Part shown: one piece after another, positions 10,299 to 18,900 of the stretch
How positions within the stretch are numbered: the first letter of the stretch is position 1
How the letters are laid out: every line of letters starts with the position of its first letter
NCBI RefSeq assembly: GCF_023284045.1
Contig: NZ_JAKIKQ010000010.1
Coordinates: 99,009-163,008 of the forward strand
Direction of reading: 5' to 3'
Length of the DNA: 64,000 nucleotides
Origin: Shewanella kaireitica
GTDB taxonomy: Bacteria > Pseudomonadota > Gammaproteobacteria > Enterobacterales > Shewanellaceae
Made by a program: the position numbers and the translations under genes
Notes under the pieces: generated by a model
The model's input: only the letters and a program-made list of their open reading frames with translations
What the model was told of the DNA's origin: nothing
Databases searched by the model: none

Positions 10299-11246
10299 TC
10301 AATTACTTTTAAGTAACTCAGCAAACAAAGCCTTCACTTTATCCACTTTGGGTTTCACCACTATTTTGCAATAGGGCTGCTCGCCATTAAGTTCAAAATA
10401 GTCATTGTGGTAATCTTCTGCAGGATAAAAACCATCGAAAGCTGAGACCTCAGTGACGATAGGGTTTTGCCAGACACAAGCTTTGGTCAATGTATTAATC
10501 ATCCCATTTACTGTCTCAGCTTGCTTATCGCTGTGAATAAACACAACCGAGCGATATTGTGGCCCGCTGTCATTCCCTTGCCTGTTTAGGGTGGTGGGAT
10601 CATGACTTTGCCAAAATACTTCCAGTAGACTTTCATAACTAATAACATCAGGGTCGAACTCGATATGCACCACCTCAGCATGACTTGTCATGCCACTGCA
10701 CACAGCACGGTAATTAGCGTCTGCAGCACTCCCACCCGCATAACCTGAAACGACGCTTTTTACACCTTCTAGGGCGCTAAAAACGGCTTCTGTACACCAA
10801 AAACATCCGCCACCGAATGTTGCCAGTTCAGTCTTTTCAACCGATGAAACTATCTCTAAAGCTGACTTAAAAACCATCGATACAGAGTTAACACAGTGTC
10901 TTACGTTTTTAGGGGTAAGGTACTCTCCTTCAAAAACATGCCCAAGGTGCCCTTCGCACTCAGCGCATACAATCTCAATTCGACGGCCATCAGCATCAAT
11001 ATTACGCTTTACAGCACCGCTAATCTCGTCATCAAAGGCTGGCCAACCACAGTGAGCATTAAACTTGCTCTCAGAGCGGTATAAAGGAGCATCACATTTT
11101 TTACAACAGTACACCCCTTGTACATCATGCTGATAAAACTCGCCGCTATAGGGTCTTTCAGTGCCCTTTTGTTCTATTACCTGTTTTTCAAAATCTGTTA
11201 GTTTACGCATGAGAACTACTCTATCTATACCGAATGACTTGATCAT
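10299..11246 (-). CDS. Bifunctional methionine sulfoxide reductase (MsrB-MsrA fusion)
   Basis: 315 residues joining two repair enzymes that reduce both stereoisomers of methionine sulfoxide. The MsrB part (about 14-138) has two zinc-binding CxxC pairs (CKKC and CAEC), CGWPAFD, and the catalytic Cys in VRHCVNSVSMVF. The MsrA part (about 140-310) has the catalytic GGGCFWCTEAVF and ends with a typical tail. Order is B then A, the reverse of the Neisseria/Streptococcus fusions. There is no signal peptide, so it is cytosolic. The chosen ATG has AAGG six bases upstream; a second ATG twelve codons on (MRKLTDFEK) is possible but has a weaker ribosome-binding site. Confidence 0.94.
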   Translation of the reverse strand: MIKSFGIDRVVLMRKLTDFEKQVIEQKGTERPYSGEFYQHDVQGVYCCKKCDAPLYRSESKFNAHCGWPAFDDEISGAVKRNIDADGRRIEIVCAECEGHLGHVFEGEYLTPKNVRHCVNSVSMVFKSALEIVSSVEKTELATFGGGCFWCTEAVFSALEGVKSVVSGYAGGSAADANYRAVCSGMTSHAEVVHIEFDPDVISYESLLEVFWQSHDPTTLNRQGNDSGPQYRSVVFIHSDKQAETVNGMINTLTKACVWQNPIVTEVSAFDGFYPAEDYHNDYFELNGEQPYCKIVVKPKVDKVKALFAELLKSN

Positions 11247-11506
11247 ATAGACCTTAGATAAAACAAATTACATTCATCCATCGCTAAATTAGTTTATTGG
11301 CCCGACTAACTTTAGCGAGCAGATAACATAAAGATGAACTATTTCGGTCAATAATGCTAAAAAACAATATGTTTACTATCCATTAATTAAAAAACTTCAA
11401 ATTATTTGGCAGTATAATACTAGGGGCTGTTGATTGCTAACGCACTAATATCTAATGTAATAACCTTTTCCGACGAGTCACTTTTCATTGTGCTAAACAA
11501 TAGTAA

Positions 11507-11524
11507 GTGTGATCTAGCTCACTG
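11507..11524. promoter_or_regulatory. Putative CRP binding site
   Basis: GTGTGATCTAGCTCACTG contains TGTGA-N6-TCACt, nine of ten consensus positions of the CRP core. It lies about 70 bases upstream of the oxygenase gene that starts at 11592 and over 250 bases from the divergent msrBA start. The rest of the 345-base intergenic region (11247-11591) is AT-rich with no gene that I can see. Confidence 0.6.
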
Positions 11525-11591
11525 ATGATTGCGTCAAAATAACAGCGCCGCTAAACTTGCCTCGGGTTAACTAAAAATAAGAATAGAGAAT

Positions 11592-12431
11592 ATGAAACTA
11601 GAGACAATTGATTACAGAGCGGCAGACAGTGCTGAAAAATTTGTAAAATCACTGCGTGACACTGGGTTCGGCGTGTTAAGTAACCACCCCATCGACAAAC
11701 AATTGGTTGAGGATATCTACAGTGAGTGGCAAGCCTTCTTCAATACTGAAGAAAAAAGAGCGTTTTTATTTAAGCCAGAAACTCAAGATGGTTTCTTCCC
11801 TGCTGAAATATCAGAAACAGCCAAAGGCCACACGGTGAAAGATATTAAAGAGTACTATCATGTCTATCCATGGGGCCGTATTCCAGAACAGCTAAAAGCC
11901 AATATATTGAAGTACTACGATAGTGCCAATAGCCTCGCTTCTGAGCTGCTCGATTGGGTTGAGCAGCACTCGCCACAAGAGGTAAAAGATAAGTTTTCAA
12001 TGGCTTTACCGAAGATGATAGAAGACAGTCATAAAACACTGTTACGTGTTCTGCATTACCCGCCAATGTCTGGCGATGAAGAAGTCGGTGCTATCCGCGC
12101 CGCAGCGCATGAGGACATCAACCTACTCACCGTGCTGCCTGCAGCCAATGAGCCTGGACTGCAAGTACAGCTTAAAGATGACTCTTGGATTGATGTGCCT
12201 AGTGACTTTGGTAATATCATCATCAACATTGGTGATATGTTGCAAGAGGCTTCTGGCGGCTACTTTCCGTCAACCAGCCATAGAGTGATAAACCCTGAAG
12301 GCAGCGATATGACCAAAGCACGCGTCTCTTTACCGCTGTTTTTGCATCCTAAACCTGAGGTTAAGCTATCGGAAAACTACACTGCCGATAGTTATTTGAT
12401 GGAACGCTTACGTGAATTAGGTGTTATTTAA
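11592..12431 (+). CDS. Isopenicillin N synthase-like 2-oxoglutarate/Fe(II) oxygenase
   Basis: 279 residues of the non-heme iron dioxygenase superfamily. The N-terminal DIOX_N part (FVKSLRDTGFGVLSNHPID) is followed by a jelly-roll core with the iron triad: His and Asp in AAHEDINLLTVL, and the distal His in STSHRVINP. The 2-oxoglutarate-binding RVSLPLFLHP comes next. All ligands are present, so an active oxygenase is expected. The substrate is unknown; calling it a beta-lactam enzyme would be wrong, since this fold is widespread. It stands alone with its own terminator, and a good CRP-type site upstream suggests carbon-source control. Confidence 0.86.
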   Translation: MKLETIDYRAADSAEKFVKSLRDTGFGVLSNHPIDKQLVEDIYSEWQAFFNTEEKRAFLFKPETQDGFFPAEISETAKGHTVKDIKEYYHVYPWGRIPEQLKANILKYYDSANSLASELLDWVEQHSPQEVKDKFSMALPKMIEDSHKTLLRVLHYPPMSGDEEVGAIRAAAHEDINLLTVLPAANEPGLQVQLKDDSWIDVPSDFGNIIINIGDMLQEASGGYFPSTSHRVINPEGSDMTKARVSLPLFLHPKPEVKLSENYTADSYLMERLRELGVI

Positions 12432-12447
12432 CGCTTAAACGGCTAAT

Positions 12448-12469
12448 AAAGCGCTTTAGGGCGCTTTTT
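12448..12469 (+). terminator. Rho-independent terminator
   Basis: AAAGCGC-TTTAGG-GCGCTTTTT: a compact hairpin with T run, 17 bases after the oxygenase stop. Confidence 0.85.
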
Positions 12470-12537
12470 ATTTGTTAAAATTAACCGCAACAAGGTAAAA
12501 TCCCCTCCATATCGTTATTCGAACAAAGAGCAAGCAG

Positions 12538-13476
12538 ATGGCAATTCAGTGGTACCCCGGGCACATGCATAAGGCACAAAAAGAGATCGCAGAGGTTATG
12601 CCTCAAGTGGATCTGGTCATTGAAGTGCTAGATGCTCGTATTCCATACAGCAGCGAAAATCCCATGGTGTCCTCACTGCGGGGTGATAAACCATGTATTA
12701 AACTACTGAATAAATCTGACTTAGCCGATCCTATCGTTACACAGCAATGGATTGAATACCTTGAGCAAGAGCAAGGGGTAAAAGCCATGGCTATCACCAC
12801 GTTGCAAGCAGCGCAGGTAAAGAAGATCCCTGATCTTTGTCGCAAGTTTGTCCCTAGCCGCGACAAAATTGAAAAAGATATCCGCACCATGATTATGGGG
12901 ATCCCCAACGTAGGGAAATCAACCATCATCAATACCTTAGCGGGTCGTACCATAGCAAAAACGGGTAATGAGCCAGCAGTCACAAAAACCCAGCAGCGTA
13001 TTAACTTGCGCAACGGTATTGTGCTATCTGACACCCCCGGTATTTTATGGCCAAAGGTCGACAACGATAAAAGCAGTTACCGCCTAGCGGTTACAGGTGC
13101 AATTAAAGACACCGCAATGGATTATGAAGATGTCGCTATGTTTGCGGCAGAGTACTTCTTAGCGGCATACCCTGAAGCCATTAAAGAACGTTATAAGTTA
13201 AAAGAGTTGCCCGATACCGATATCGAGCTGCTTGAAGCCATTGGGCGTCAACGCGGCGCTATGCGTCCTGGTGGACGTATCGATCTGCACAAAGCATCAG
13301 AGTTAGTATTACATGAGTTCCGCTCAGGAAAAATGGGCTTACTATCGCTTGAAACCCCTGCGATGGCAGAGATTGAAAAAGTCGAAGTTGCTAAAATCAT
13401 GGCAGAGAAAGAAGCTAAAAAGAAGGCGCGTAAAGAAAATGAAGCGCTTAAGCGTGCGGGTAAACGCCACAAATAA
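12538..13476 (+). CDS. ylqF: YlqF/RbgA-family ribosome biogenesis GTPase
   Basis: 312 residues of a circularly permuted GTPase. The G4 motif LNKSDL (about 57-62) comes before the G1 P-loop GIPNVGKSTIIN (about 120-131) and G3 DTPGILWP. The start IQWYPGHMHKA is the YlqF hallmark. Relatives in Bacillus drive late 50S subunit assembly. The C-terminus is strongly basic (KKKARKENEALKRAGKRHK), which fits rRNA contact. It is monocistronic with its own terminator. The start is set by an AAAGAGCAAGCAG leader and the conserved N-terminus. Confidence 0.93.
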   Translation: MAIQWYPGHMHKAQKEIAEVMPQVDLVIEVLDARIPYSSENPMVSSLRGDKPCIKLLNKSDLADPIVTQQWIEYLEQEQGVKAMAITTLQAAQVKKIPDLCRKFVPSRDKIEKDIRTMIMGIPNVGKSTIINTLAGRTIAKTGNEPAVTKTQQRINLRNGIVLSDTPGILWPKVDNDKSSYRLAVTGAIKDTAMDYEDVAMFAAEYFLAAYPEAIKERYKLKELPDTDIELLEAIGRQRGAMRPGGRIDLHKASELVLHEFRSGKMGLLSLETPAMAEIEKVEVAKIMAEKEAKKKARKENEALKRAGKRHK

Positions 13477-13494
13477 TGGGTTCGGCATTCTTAT

Positions 13495-13520
13495 AAAAAG
13501 CGCCCTCTTGGCGCTTTTTT
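13495..13520 (+). terminator. Rho-independent terminator
   Basis: AAAAAGCGCC-CTCTT-GGCGCTTTTTT, directly downstream of the YlqF-type GTPase gene. Confidence 0.9.
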
Positions 13521-13618
13521 ATTAGCCATTATTTAGCACCGACAGTGCCAACCACGATACCTCTCGCAAAAATAGGCGTTCTAACCTCATACCCATCAAT
13601 GTGAGTAACACTCCCTAA

Positions 13619-13882
13619 TACCAATTGCATTAAGTATTTGACCAGTTCAGAGCCCCTCAGCCTTTTCAATTCAAAGCGCATTGGTAAAGAAATGGTTATT
13701 CCCTTTTAAGCCAATGCAAAGCAGAAGTGGAAAGACTGAGGGGCTCACGTAGTGCGGGTTTCAAAACGCTGTATGCTTCGCTATGGGATTTGGATATAGA
13801 ATAACTATTAGCTCAAATTCCACTACTTGCCTACAGCGTTTTGAATTCACGCTGAATGGTCAAACTTTTAATGCAATTGGTA
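13619..13882. repeat. MITE-like interspersed repeat, copy 1 (264 bp)
   Basis: First of three copies in the window. The ends are inverted repeats of about 31 bases, perfect over the outer 15 (TACCAATTGCATTAA / TTAATGCAATTGGTA). Inside are two hairpin arms: one from GAGCCCCTCAG near 13650 and CTGAGGGGCTC near 13736, with a nested GCATTGG/CCAATGC pair; another from AAAACGCTGTA (13763) and TACAGCGTTTT (13832). No ORF encodes a transposase, so it would be moved in trans. The terminal TA on each side fits TA-targeted insertion. It separates the YlqF-type GTPase from hupE. Confidence 0.88.
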
Positions 13883-13921
13883 TAACATGTCATTAAAGCA
13901 TGCACTATGTTTGCCAAGTTA

Positions 13922-13935
13922 TTGATGCATATCAA
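13922..13935. promoter_or_regulatory. FNR/EtrA (Anr) box
   Basis: TTGATGCATATCAA matches the FNR consensus TTGAT-N4-ATCAA at every position. It lies 66 bases upstream of the HupE/UreJ start codon, a usual place for activation under oxygen limitation. Confidence 0.75.
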
Positions 13936-14001
13936 TTTATATCTCATAAATGTGGTGTAGATTGCAGCTGTCTTTCTCAGTCCATCATATAAAGGATTAT
14001 T

Positions 14002-14583
14002 ATGATAATGCGTTTTATAACTTTGTTTTTCCTTACACTTTTCTTTGCTCTACCTGCACAAGCCCATGAGGTTCATGCTGGCGGCGGTTTTATCTCTGGA
14101 TTTAATCATCCGGTTCTCGGTTTTGATCACATGCTAGCGATGATATGTGTTGGGATCCTGAGTACTAAACTTGGCGGTAAAGCAATCTGGACTGTACCTG
14201 CAGTTTTTGTGTTATTCATGCTTTGTGGCGGGATCATAGGCCTACTTTCACTTCCTATTCCATTGGTAGAGTTTGGAATTGCAGTATCTGTTTTACTTTT
14301 AGGTCTTGCTTTAGCAATCGATAAAAGATTACCTCAGTGGCTAGTAATGGCCTTTGTCGCTACTTTCGCCATATTTCATGGTCATGCTCATGGAGTAGAA
14401 ATGCCGCAACTTGCCGAACCAGCACTTTATGTTCTAGGGTTTATCTGTGGAACATCGGCAATACATGTTGTTGGGGTGTTACTTGGTATTGCTATGCAGA
14501 ACAAAGATCCACGAAACCGATTTGTTCGTTCGTCTGGTGGAGTGATAGCAATTGTTGGTGGATATCTGCTGTTAAGTGTTTAA
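14002..14583 (+). CDS. hupE: HupE/UreJ family membrane protein
   Basis: 193 residues. A cleavable signal peptide (FITLFFLTLFFALPAQAHE) is followed by the family motif FNHPVLGFDHMLAM with conserved histidines and aspartate, then about five membrane spans; a second HGHAHG cluster sits near residue 128. HupE/UreJ proteins are secondary nickel (or cobalt) transporters linked to hydrogenase or urease maturation. No hydrogenase or urease gene is in the window. The start has AAAGGA five bases upstream; the frame opens MIMRF. A perfect FNR box upstream suggests anaerobic induction, which fits nickel supply to hydrogenase. Metal specificity is not shown by sequence. Confidence 0.87.
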   Translation: MIMRFITLFFLTLFFALPAQAHEVHAGGGFISGFNHPVLGFDHMLAMICVGILSTKLGGKAIWTVPAVFVLFMLCGGIIGLLSLPIPLVEFGIAVSVLLLGLALAIDKRLPQWLVMAFVATFAIFHGHAHGVEMPQLAEPALYVLGFICGTSAIHVVGVLLGIAMQNKDPRNRFVRSSGGVIAIVGGYLLLSV

Positions 14584-14656
14584 AGCGTCACTGAATCAAA
14601 TACCTGTGAACCACAAGAGATTAGGTTACCAACGGCAAAATAGGCGTTTTTAACAG

Positions 14657-14911
14657 CTAATGACGATGTTTATTATCTTTCGAATGTTGATGCTCAGCAA
14701 CCTTTTCAACACTATCGGATTTTGTTAATACACCGTCGAAAATATCACTCAAGTTAATGGTTTTAGGCGCCTCCAGATTTGACTGTGCAGCCGCAAGCAG
14801 TAGCGCTTCTGGATCATGGATATGTGGTGTAGAGAAATCAACGTGATTACCGCATGACCATGTAAAAGTGCTGATTAAAAGCGTAATGACTAAAACGAAA
14901 GCCTGTCTCAT
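14657..14911 (-). CDS. Small His-rich exported protein, unknown function
   Basis: 84 residues. The N-terminus (MRQAFVLVITLLISTFTWSCG) looks like a signal peptide; the Cys could be a lipobox residue but TWSC is a poor match. The mature part is short and polar and ends EHQHSKDNKHRH, a histidine-rich tail suited to binding Ni, Zn or Cu. No family recognised. It lies convergent to hupE and downstream of the alkyl sulfatase on the same strand, beyond that gene's terminator. The link to metal handling is inferred from the tail and the neighbour. Confidence 0.55.
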   Translation of the reverse strand: MRQAFVLVITLLISTFTWSCGNHVDFSTPHIHDPEALLLAAAQSNLEAPKTINLSDIFDGVLTKSDSVEKVAEHQHSKDNKHRH

Positions 14912-14940
14912 AGTGCTGCCCTATAAATACTAAAATACCT

Positions 14941-14970
14941 AAAAAAATGCCACTCTTAATGAGTGGCATT
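14941..14970 (-). terminator. Rho-independent terminator of the alkyl sulfatase gene
   Basis: Read on the minus strand: AATGCCACTC-ATTA-AGAGTGGCATT followed by a run of Ts. It lies 15 bases past the sulfatase stop codon. Confidence 0.85.
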
Positions 14971-14984
14971 ATTCAATCTAACAA

Positions 14985-16892
14985 TTAGCGTAACGTCACC
15001 TTTGGATTCTCGCTTGGCTTATCAAACAAACCAAAGAATTCAGGTACGGCTTTCGCATCGCCATCTAGCTTAATGTAACCTTCTTTAACCGCTTTAGTAA
15101 AGTCAACTTTACCCACTAGCATTCCTAAGAATACTGTTTTGGTTAGTTTAACGGTTGCTTTAGCTTCACCTTCAAAGTCTTTGTGGAACTGGGCAACACT
15201 GCGACGGATTTCAACTGCATGAGTCTCATCTGTGTCAGTAAACTCGAATGCTACGGTGAAATGCTTATCTTGGCTACGGTCAGCATTTAGGCCAAAACGA
15301 AGTGCATTAACCAGTTGATCAGGCTTGAACTCAGCCATTAGATCAGGTGCTTGAAGGTTAATTTTCTTCGAGTAATCAATAGTACCGTCAAGTTCTTGAG
15401 CAGAAGTTAGGTACCAGTTACGCCAGTTATTGTTAGTCTCGCGGTAACCTAGTTCACGTAAAGCTTTAGCTTTAAGTAGTCTAGGTTCCATATCCTCAAG
15501 GTCGATTCGGATTGCATGTGTAGCAAGTTCAGCACACCACTGATAATCAGAGCTATCACAGGCATCCATAGCAAACTTCATCATTTGCTCTTTACCACCA
15601 ACCATCGCAACATAGCGCTTTGAAGCTTCTACAGAGTAGGTCGCATTAAGTGTCGTTGGATCACCATCGAACCAGCCCATTTCACCAACGAAGATCTCTT
15701 TCGCTGCATGACGGATTGAACCGTAAAAGTCACCTAGGAACGGATGGTTAACAAGATGCTTAGGCAATTTGATTTGACGGATCAAATCTTCTTGCGTCGC
15801 GCCATTATTGATTAACTTAATTGATTGGTCATAAGTAAATTGAATCGCATCACGGTAAGCCGTTAATGTGTTAGCTACATACTCAGAACCCACAACTGGA
15901 CGACCATGAGACAACATCATCGCTTCTGCGTTGTATGTACGGAGAATATCTACACCAGGAAACCATACACTTGGGTCGCGATACTGCGTGCCACGAATGG
16001 TGTGTAAGTTGGGGAAACTTTCGCCCTGAATCACTTCAGAACCAAACAACACGCCAGATTCTGGGAAGTATGCAGTAATTTCATCCGATGCTTCGGAAGG
16101 AACATGCTTGAATTCAACCTTGATGCCTTCAATTTCAAGATCTAGTTGACCAAACTTGCCTTCGACGAGCGTGTTTGGTGCAATTAAGCTATGCTCGCGA
16201 ATTTCGAAATCTGGGCCTAAGCCACCATTGATCCTTCCGCCCTCTTCAACATTGATCAGCGTACCCAATGAATAGTCAACACGGAAACCAAGCGCTGGAC
16301 CCGTTCCGCCCATAGAACCTTTTACGACGTTAGCCATAAAAGTTTCATGTGCGATAATTTTTGCGTTTTCAGCGCCTTCAATACCACGCACACCAGCGTA
16401 ATGATCTGGATGCCAATGTGAGTACATGATTGCAGCAACAGGCTTAGTGTTACCTGTCATCTTACGGAAATCATCCATCACGTTTTTCATTTTATCTACA
16501 GATTCAACTGGGTCAAAAATCAACAGTCCATTGTCACCATCAACAATCATCGGTGATGTTAGCCCGTATCCGTAGACTTGGTAAAAGTTTTCTTTGTAAG
16601 TAAAGATCCCCTTATCCATTTTTTTAGAATGGGCTGTTAATTCAGGGTGAACCTTGTCAGACTTAGCATCAAAAGCGTCGTTACCACCAGTAGCTGACCA
16701 CTGCATGTTCTTTTCAGAACCGTGCCAGTAATGAGTAGCACCTGAATCTTTTCCTAGAAAGTAATCATGCGAAAGTGTTGGAATAGTCACTTCAACATTT
16801 TCGAATCGGTTTGCTTCATTGTCATGAGCTATTGCTAGTCCTGTAAAAGACAGTGCACCAGCAACTGATAAAGTAACAAGTGTTTTTTTCAT
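14985..16892 (-). CDS. Alkyl sulfatase, SdsA1/YjcS type (class III sulfatase)
   Basis: 635 residues from the ATG at 16892; a GTG nine bases earlier is an alternative. A signal peptide (MKKTLVTLSVAGALSFTGLAIAH) directs it to the periplasm. It has a metallo-beta-lactamase fold with the zinc motif MYSHWHPDHYAG (near residue 157), a dimerisation region, and a C-terminal SCP2-like domain from about residue 520. The family hydrolyses primary alkyl sulfates such as SDS to alcohol and sulfate. The length matches SdsA1 (about 650). It diverges from a LysR regulator, a common arrangement for such genes. Substrate range is by family. Confidence 0.92.
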   Translation of the reverse strand: MKKTLVTLSVAGALSFTGLAIAHDNEANRFENVEVTIPTLSHDYFLGKDSGATHYWHGSEKNMQWSATGGNDAFDAKSDKVHPELTAHSKKMDKGIFTYKENFYQVYGYGLTSPMIVDGDNGLLIFDPVESVDKMKNVMDDFRKMTGNTKPVAAIMYSHWHPDHYAGVRGIEGAENAKIIAHETFMANVVKGSMGGTGPALGFRVDYSLGTLINVEEGGRINGGLGPDFEIREHSLIAPNTLVEGKFGQLDLEIEGIKVEFKHVPSEASDEITAYFPESGVLFGSEVIQGESFPNLHTIRGTQYRDPSVWFPGVDILRTYNAEAMMLSHGRPVVGSEYVANTLTAYRDAIQFTYDQSIKLINNGATQEDLIRQIKLPKHLVNHPFLGDFYGSIRHAAKEIFVGEMGWFDGDPTTLNATYSVEASKRYVAMVGGKEQMMKFAMDACDSSDYQWCAELATHAIRIDLEDMEPRLLKAKALRELGYRETNNNWRNWYLTSAQELDGTIDYSKKINLQAPDLMAEFKPDQLVNALRFGLNADRSQDKHFTVAFEFTDTDETHAVEIRRSVAQFHKDFEGEAKATVKLTKTVFLGMLVGKVDFTKAVKEGYIKLDGDAKAVPEFFGLFDKPSENPKVTLR

Positions 16893-16976
16893 AGTAACCA
16901 CGCTTAGTTGTTAGGTTAACGACTTTAAGTTGGAGCTAGAATAATTGAATTCACTATAAGTTGGCTGATAGGTGAT

Positions 16977-16990
16977 ATAAGATATCTTAT
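16977..16990. promoter_or_regulatory. Palindrome between divergent sulfatase and LysR genes
   Basis: ATAAGATATCTTAT is a perfect 14-bp palindrome in the 132-base divergent intergenic region, 35 bases before the LysR start. LysR proteins bind such dyads near their own gene and the target; assignment to this regulator is inference. Confidence 0.5.
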
Positions 16991-17024
16991 TTCAGGCTGA
17001 CATTATTAGCGCAGGCATAAGAAT

Positions 17025-17942
17025 ATGAAACATTCTGACTACAGTTTAATCCCCACTTTTGTGGCTATTTTCGAAGAGAAGAATTTCACTAAAGCAGCCA
17101 AAAGGCTGGGAATAACCCAGTCAGCGGTGAGTCAGAGCGTTAACCGATTGCGAGTTATTTTTGAAGACACGTTATTCATCCGCGGTAGCCATGGCATTAC
17201 CCCTACGCCGTTGGCTATTGACGTTTATCCCACATTGGCAAGTTCGGTTGAAAGCATTGCTTACATGCTACCAGTGCATAAAAATTTTATTCCCGCTGAA
17301 TGTGAGCGACGTTTTGGGATCAGCGCGTTGAGTGTATTTGGGTTTACCTTACTACCCGAGTTAAGTACCTTAATGAGCTCTGAAGCACCGCTTGCCAGTG
17401 TTAAAATTGAACCACTTTTAGGGCGCGATATGACCAATGAATTGCGGGCGCAGCAGTGTGACTTAGTGATTGAAGTGATGACCAACCAACGGTCTAACTT
17501 ACGCTCTAAAGTTATCATGCAAGATTCTCTGCAACTACTTTGCCGCACAGATCACCCTCGCCTTACAGGTGACAGTATTACCATTGATGAATTCTTAAAT
17601 GAGAAACATGTTACTCATTCACAATTTGATAAAAATGATGCGTACCTGATTGGCCGCGGGTTACAAGGTGAAGGCATACTCGGTCAACGCAATGTAGCAT
17701 GGCAAGCCAGCAGTATTATGGAAATGCTCCCAGTGATTATGCGCACCGATTATATCGGCTTGTTACCAAAAACGGCAGTCGCGCAATACACTCAGATCCA
17801 CAACCTTAAGCCTCTTGAAACCCCATTCTTAACAGATCCGATTGAAGTGGCGATGTTTTGGCACTCATCTCGAACTAATGATCCCAGTCATCGCTGGTTT
17901 AGAGGGCTATGCGCTAAAGCGGCGAGCCTATATACAAGGTAA
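17025..17942 (+). CDS. LysR-family transcriptional regulator
   Basis: 305 residues. The N-terminal winged helix-turn-helix (about 5-65; FEEKNFTKAAKRLGITQSAVSQSVNRL) is textbook LysR, followed by a substrate-binding effector domain. The gene is divergent from the alkyl sulfatase, with a palindrome in between, so it likely controls that gene in response to an alkyl sulfate or product. The effector is unknown. Downstream is a MITE-like repeat, with no terminator seen. Confidence 0.9.
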   Translation: MKHSDYSLIPTFVAIFEEKNFTKAAKRLGITQSAVSQSVNRLRVIFEDTLFIRGSHGITPTPLAIDVYPTLASSVESIAYMLPVHKNFIPAECERRFGISALSVFGFTLLPELSTLMSSEAPLASVKIEPLLGRDMTNELRAQQCDLVIEVMTNQRSNLRSKVIMQDSLQLLCRTDHPRLTGDSITIDEFLNEKHVTHSQFDKNDAYLIGRGLQGEGILGQRNVAWQASSIMEMLPVIMRTDYIGLLPKTAVAQYTQIHNLKPLETPFLTDPIEVAMFWHSSRTNDPSHRWFRGLCAKAASLYTR

Positions 17943-18018
17943 GAGTATTACGGCTTTAATCTGCCACATATTCATATTTCAGGCCCAATTGACCATAATT
18001 CTTTTTAATCTAGCATTA

Positions 18019-18282
18019 TACCAATTGCATTAAGTATTTGGCCAGTTCAGAGTCCCTCAGTCTTTTCAATTCAAAGCGCATCGGTAAAGAAATGGTTATT
18101 CCCTTTTAAGCCAATGCAAAGCAGAAGTGGAAAGACTGAGGGGCTCACGTAGTGCGGGTTTCAAATCGCTGTATGCTTCGCTATGGGATTTGGATATAGA
18201 ATAACTATTAGCTCAAATCCCGCTACTTGCCTACAGCGTTTTGAATTCCCGCTGAATGGTCAAACTTTTAATGCAATTGGTA
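18019..18282. repeat. MITE-like interspersed repeat, copy 2 (264 bp)
   Basis: Same length as copy 1 and differing at only a handful of positions. Ends TACCAATTGCATTAA and TTAATGCAATTGGTA are intact. Same orientation as copy 1. It lies between the LysR gene and a TonB-like remnant. Confidence 0.88.
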
Positions 18283-18360
18283 TTAGATTGATCATTGCTT
18301 GAACTTGTCTAAGTAGAATTAGCCTATCAGCTTAAATCATCCAACATGGTTTTCGACTGA

Positions 18361-18725
18361 AGCAAGCGTAAAACCGACTCAGCTCATGCCTCTATTGCTC
18401 TAGAAAATGGGGTTGACCCTATTGAACGCAAAACAAATCAATATATAAACTTTGTTAGAAGCGAGATACTCAAACGTAAACACGACCTTAAGCAGGCAAA
18501 AATCAGACGCCACCAAGGCAATATTACCGTGGCTTTCACATTGACTGCAGACGGAGATATTGAAAATATAGATCTACTGAAAAAGTCACCCAGCAAATAT
18601 CTCAATAAAAGCGTCCGAAAGTTACTCGCTTGCGCCTACCCGCTGCTGAAGTGCAAATTAGGCCCGCCTTTCCCAAAAAAATCACTGTGACACTTGAGTT
18701 TTCATTAGAGACATTGAGTAGTTGA
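18361..18725 (+). pseudogene. Remnant of a TonB C-terminal-domain protein, frameshifted
   Basis: Two overlapping frames together encode a TonB-like C-terminal domain. Frame 1 (from 18361) reads YINFVRSEILKRKHDL, then GNITVAFTLTADGDIENIDL and LNKSVRKLL. Near 18625-18635 the match moves to another frame: LRLPAAEVQIRPAFPKKITV, then TLEFSLE, and stop at 18723. The pattern G-x-V-x-V/F-F-x-L-x-x-x-G-x-I, a Lys/Ser-rich helix, then LPxxxxxxPxFP and a final beta strand is that of TonB. No start codon and no membrane anchor are present in frame, so the 5' part is lost as well. It is noncoding now unless a start lies elsewhere. Confidence 0.7.
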
Positions 18726-18900
18726 AGTAACATCAACCTTAAACGGCAAACACTGAACTTCGGCTGAAATGTGTCATTTCAGAGCCACTATTTTGACATT
18801 CTATTCACATCAACTTAGTTAGTTTACCTGTTATTGAATAATGAGATATATCAAGCTCATTACGTCTGTGCAAATAAGTGCGCTTAACTTAGGTAACATA

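Noticed and set aside
13619..13882. Possible CRISPR or IS element
   Set aside because: The repeats are dispersed single units, not a spaced array, and hold no transposase, so MITE-like is the better reading.
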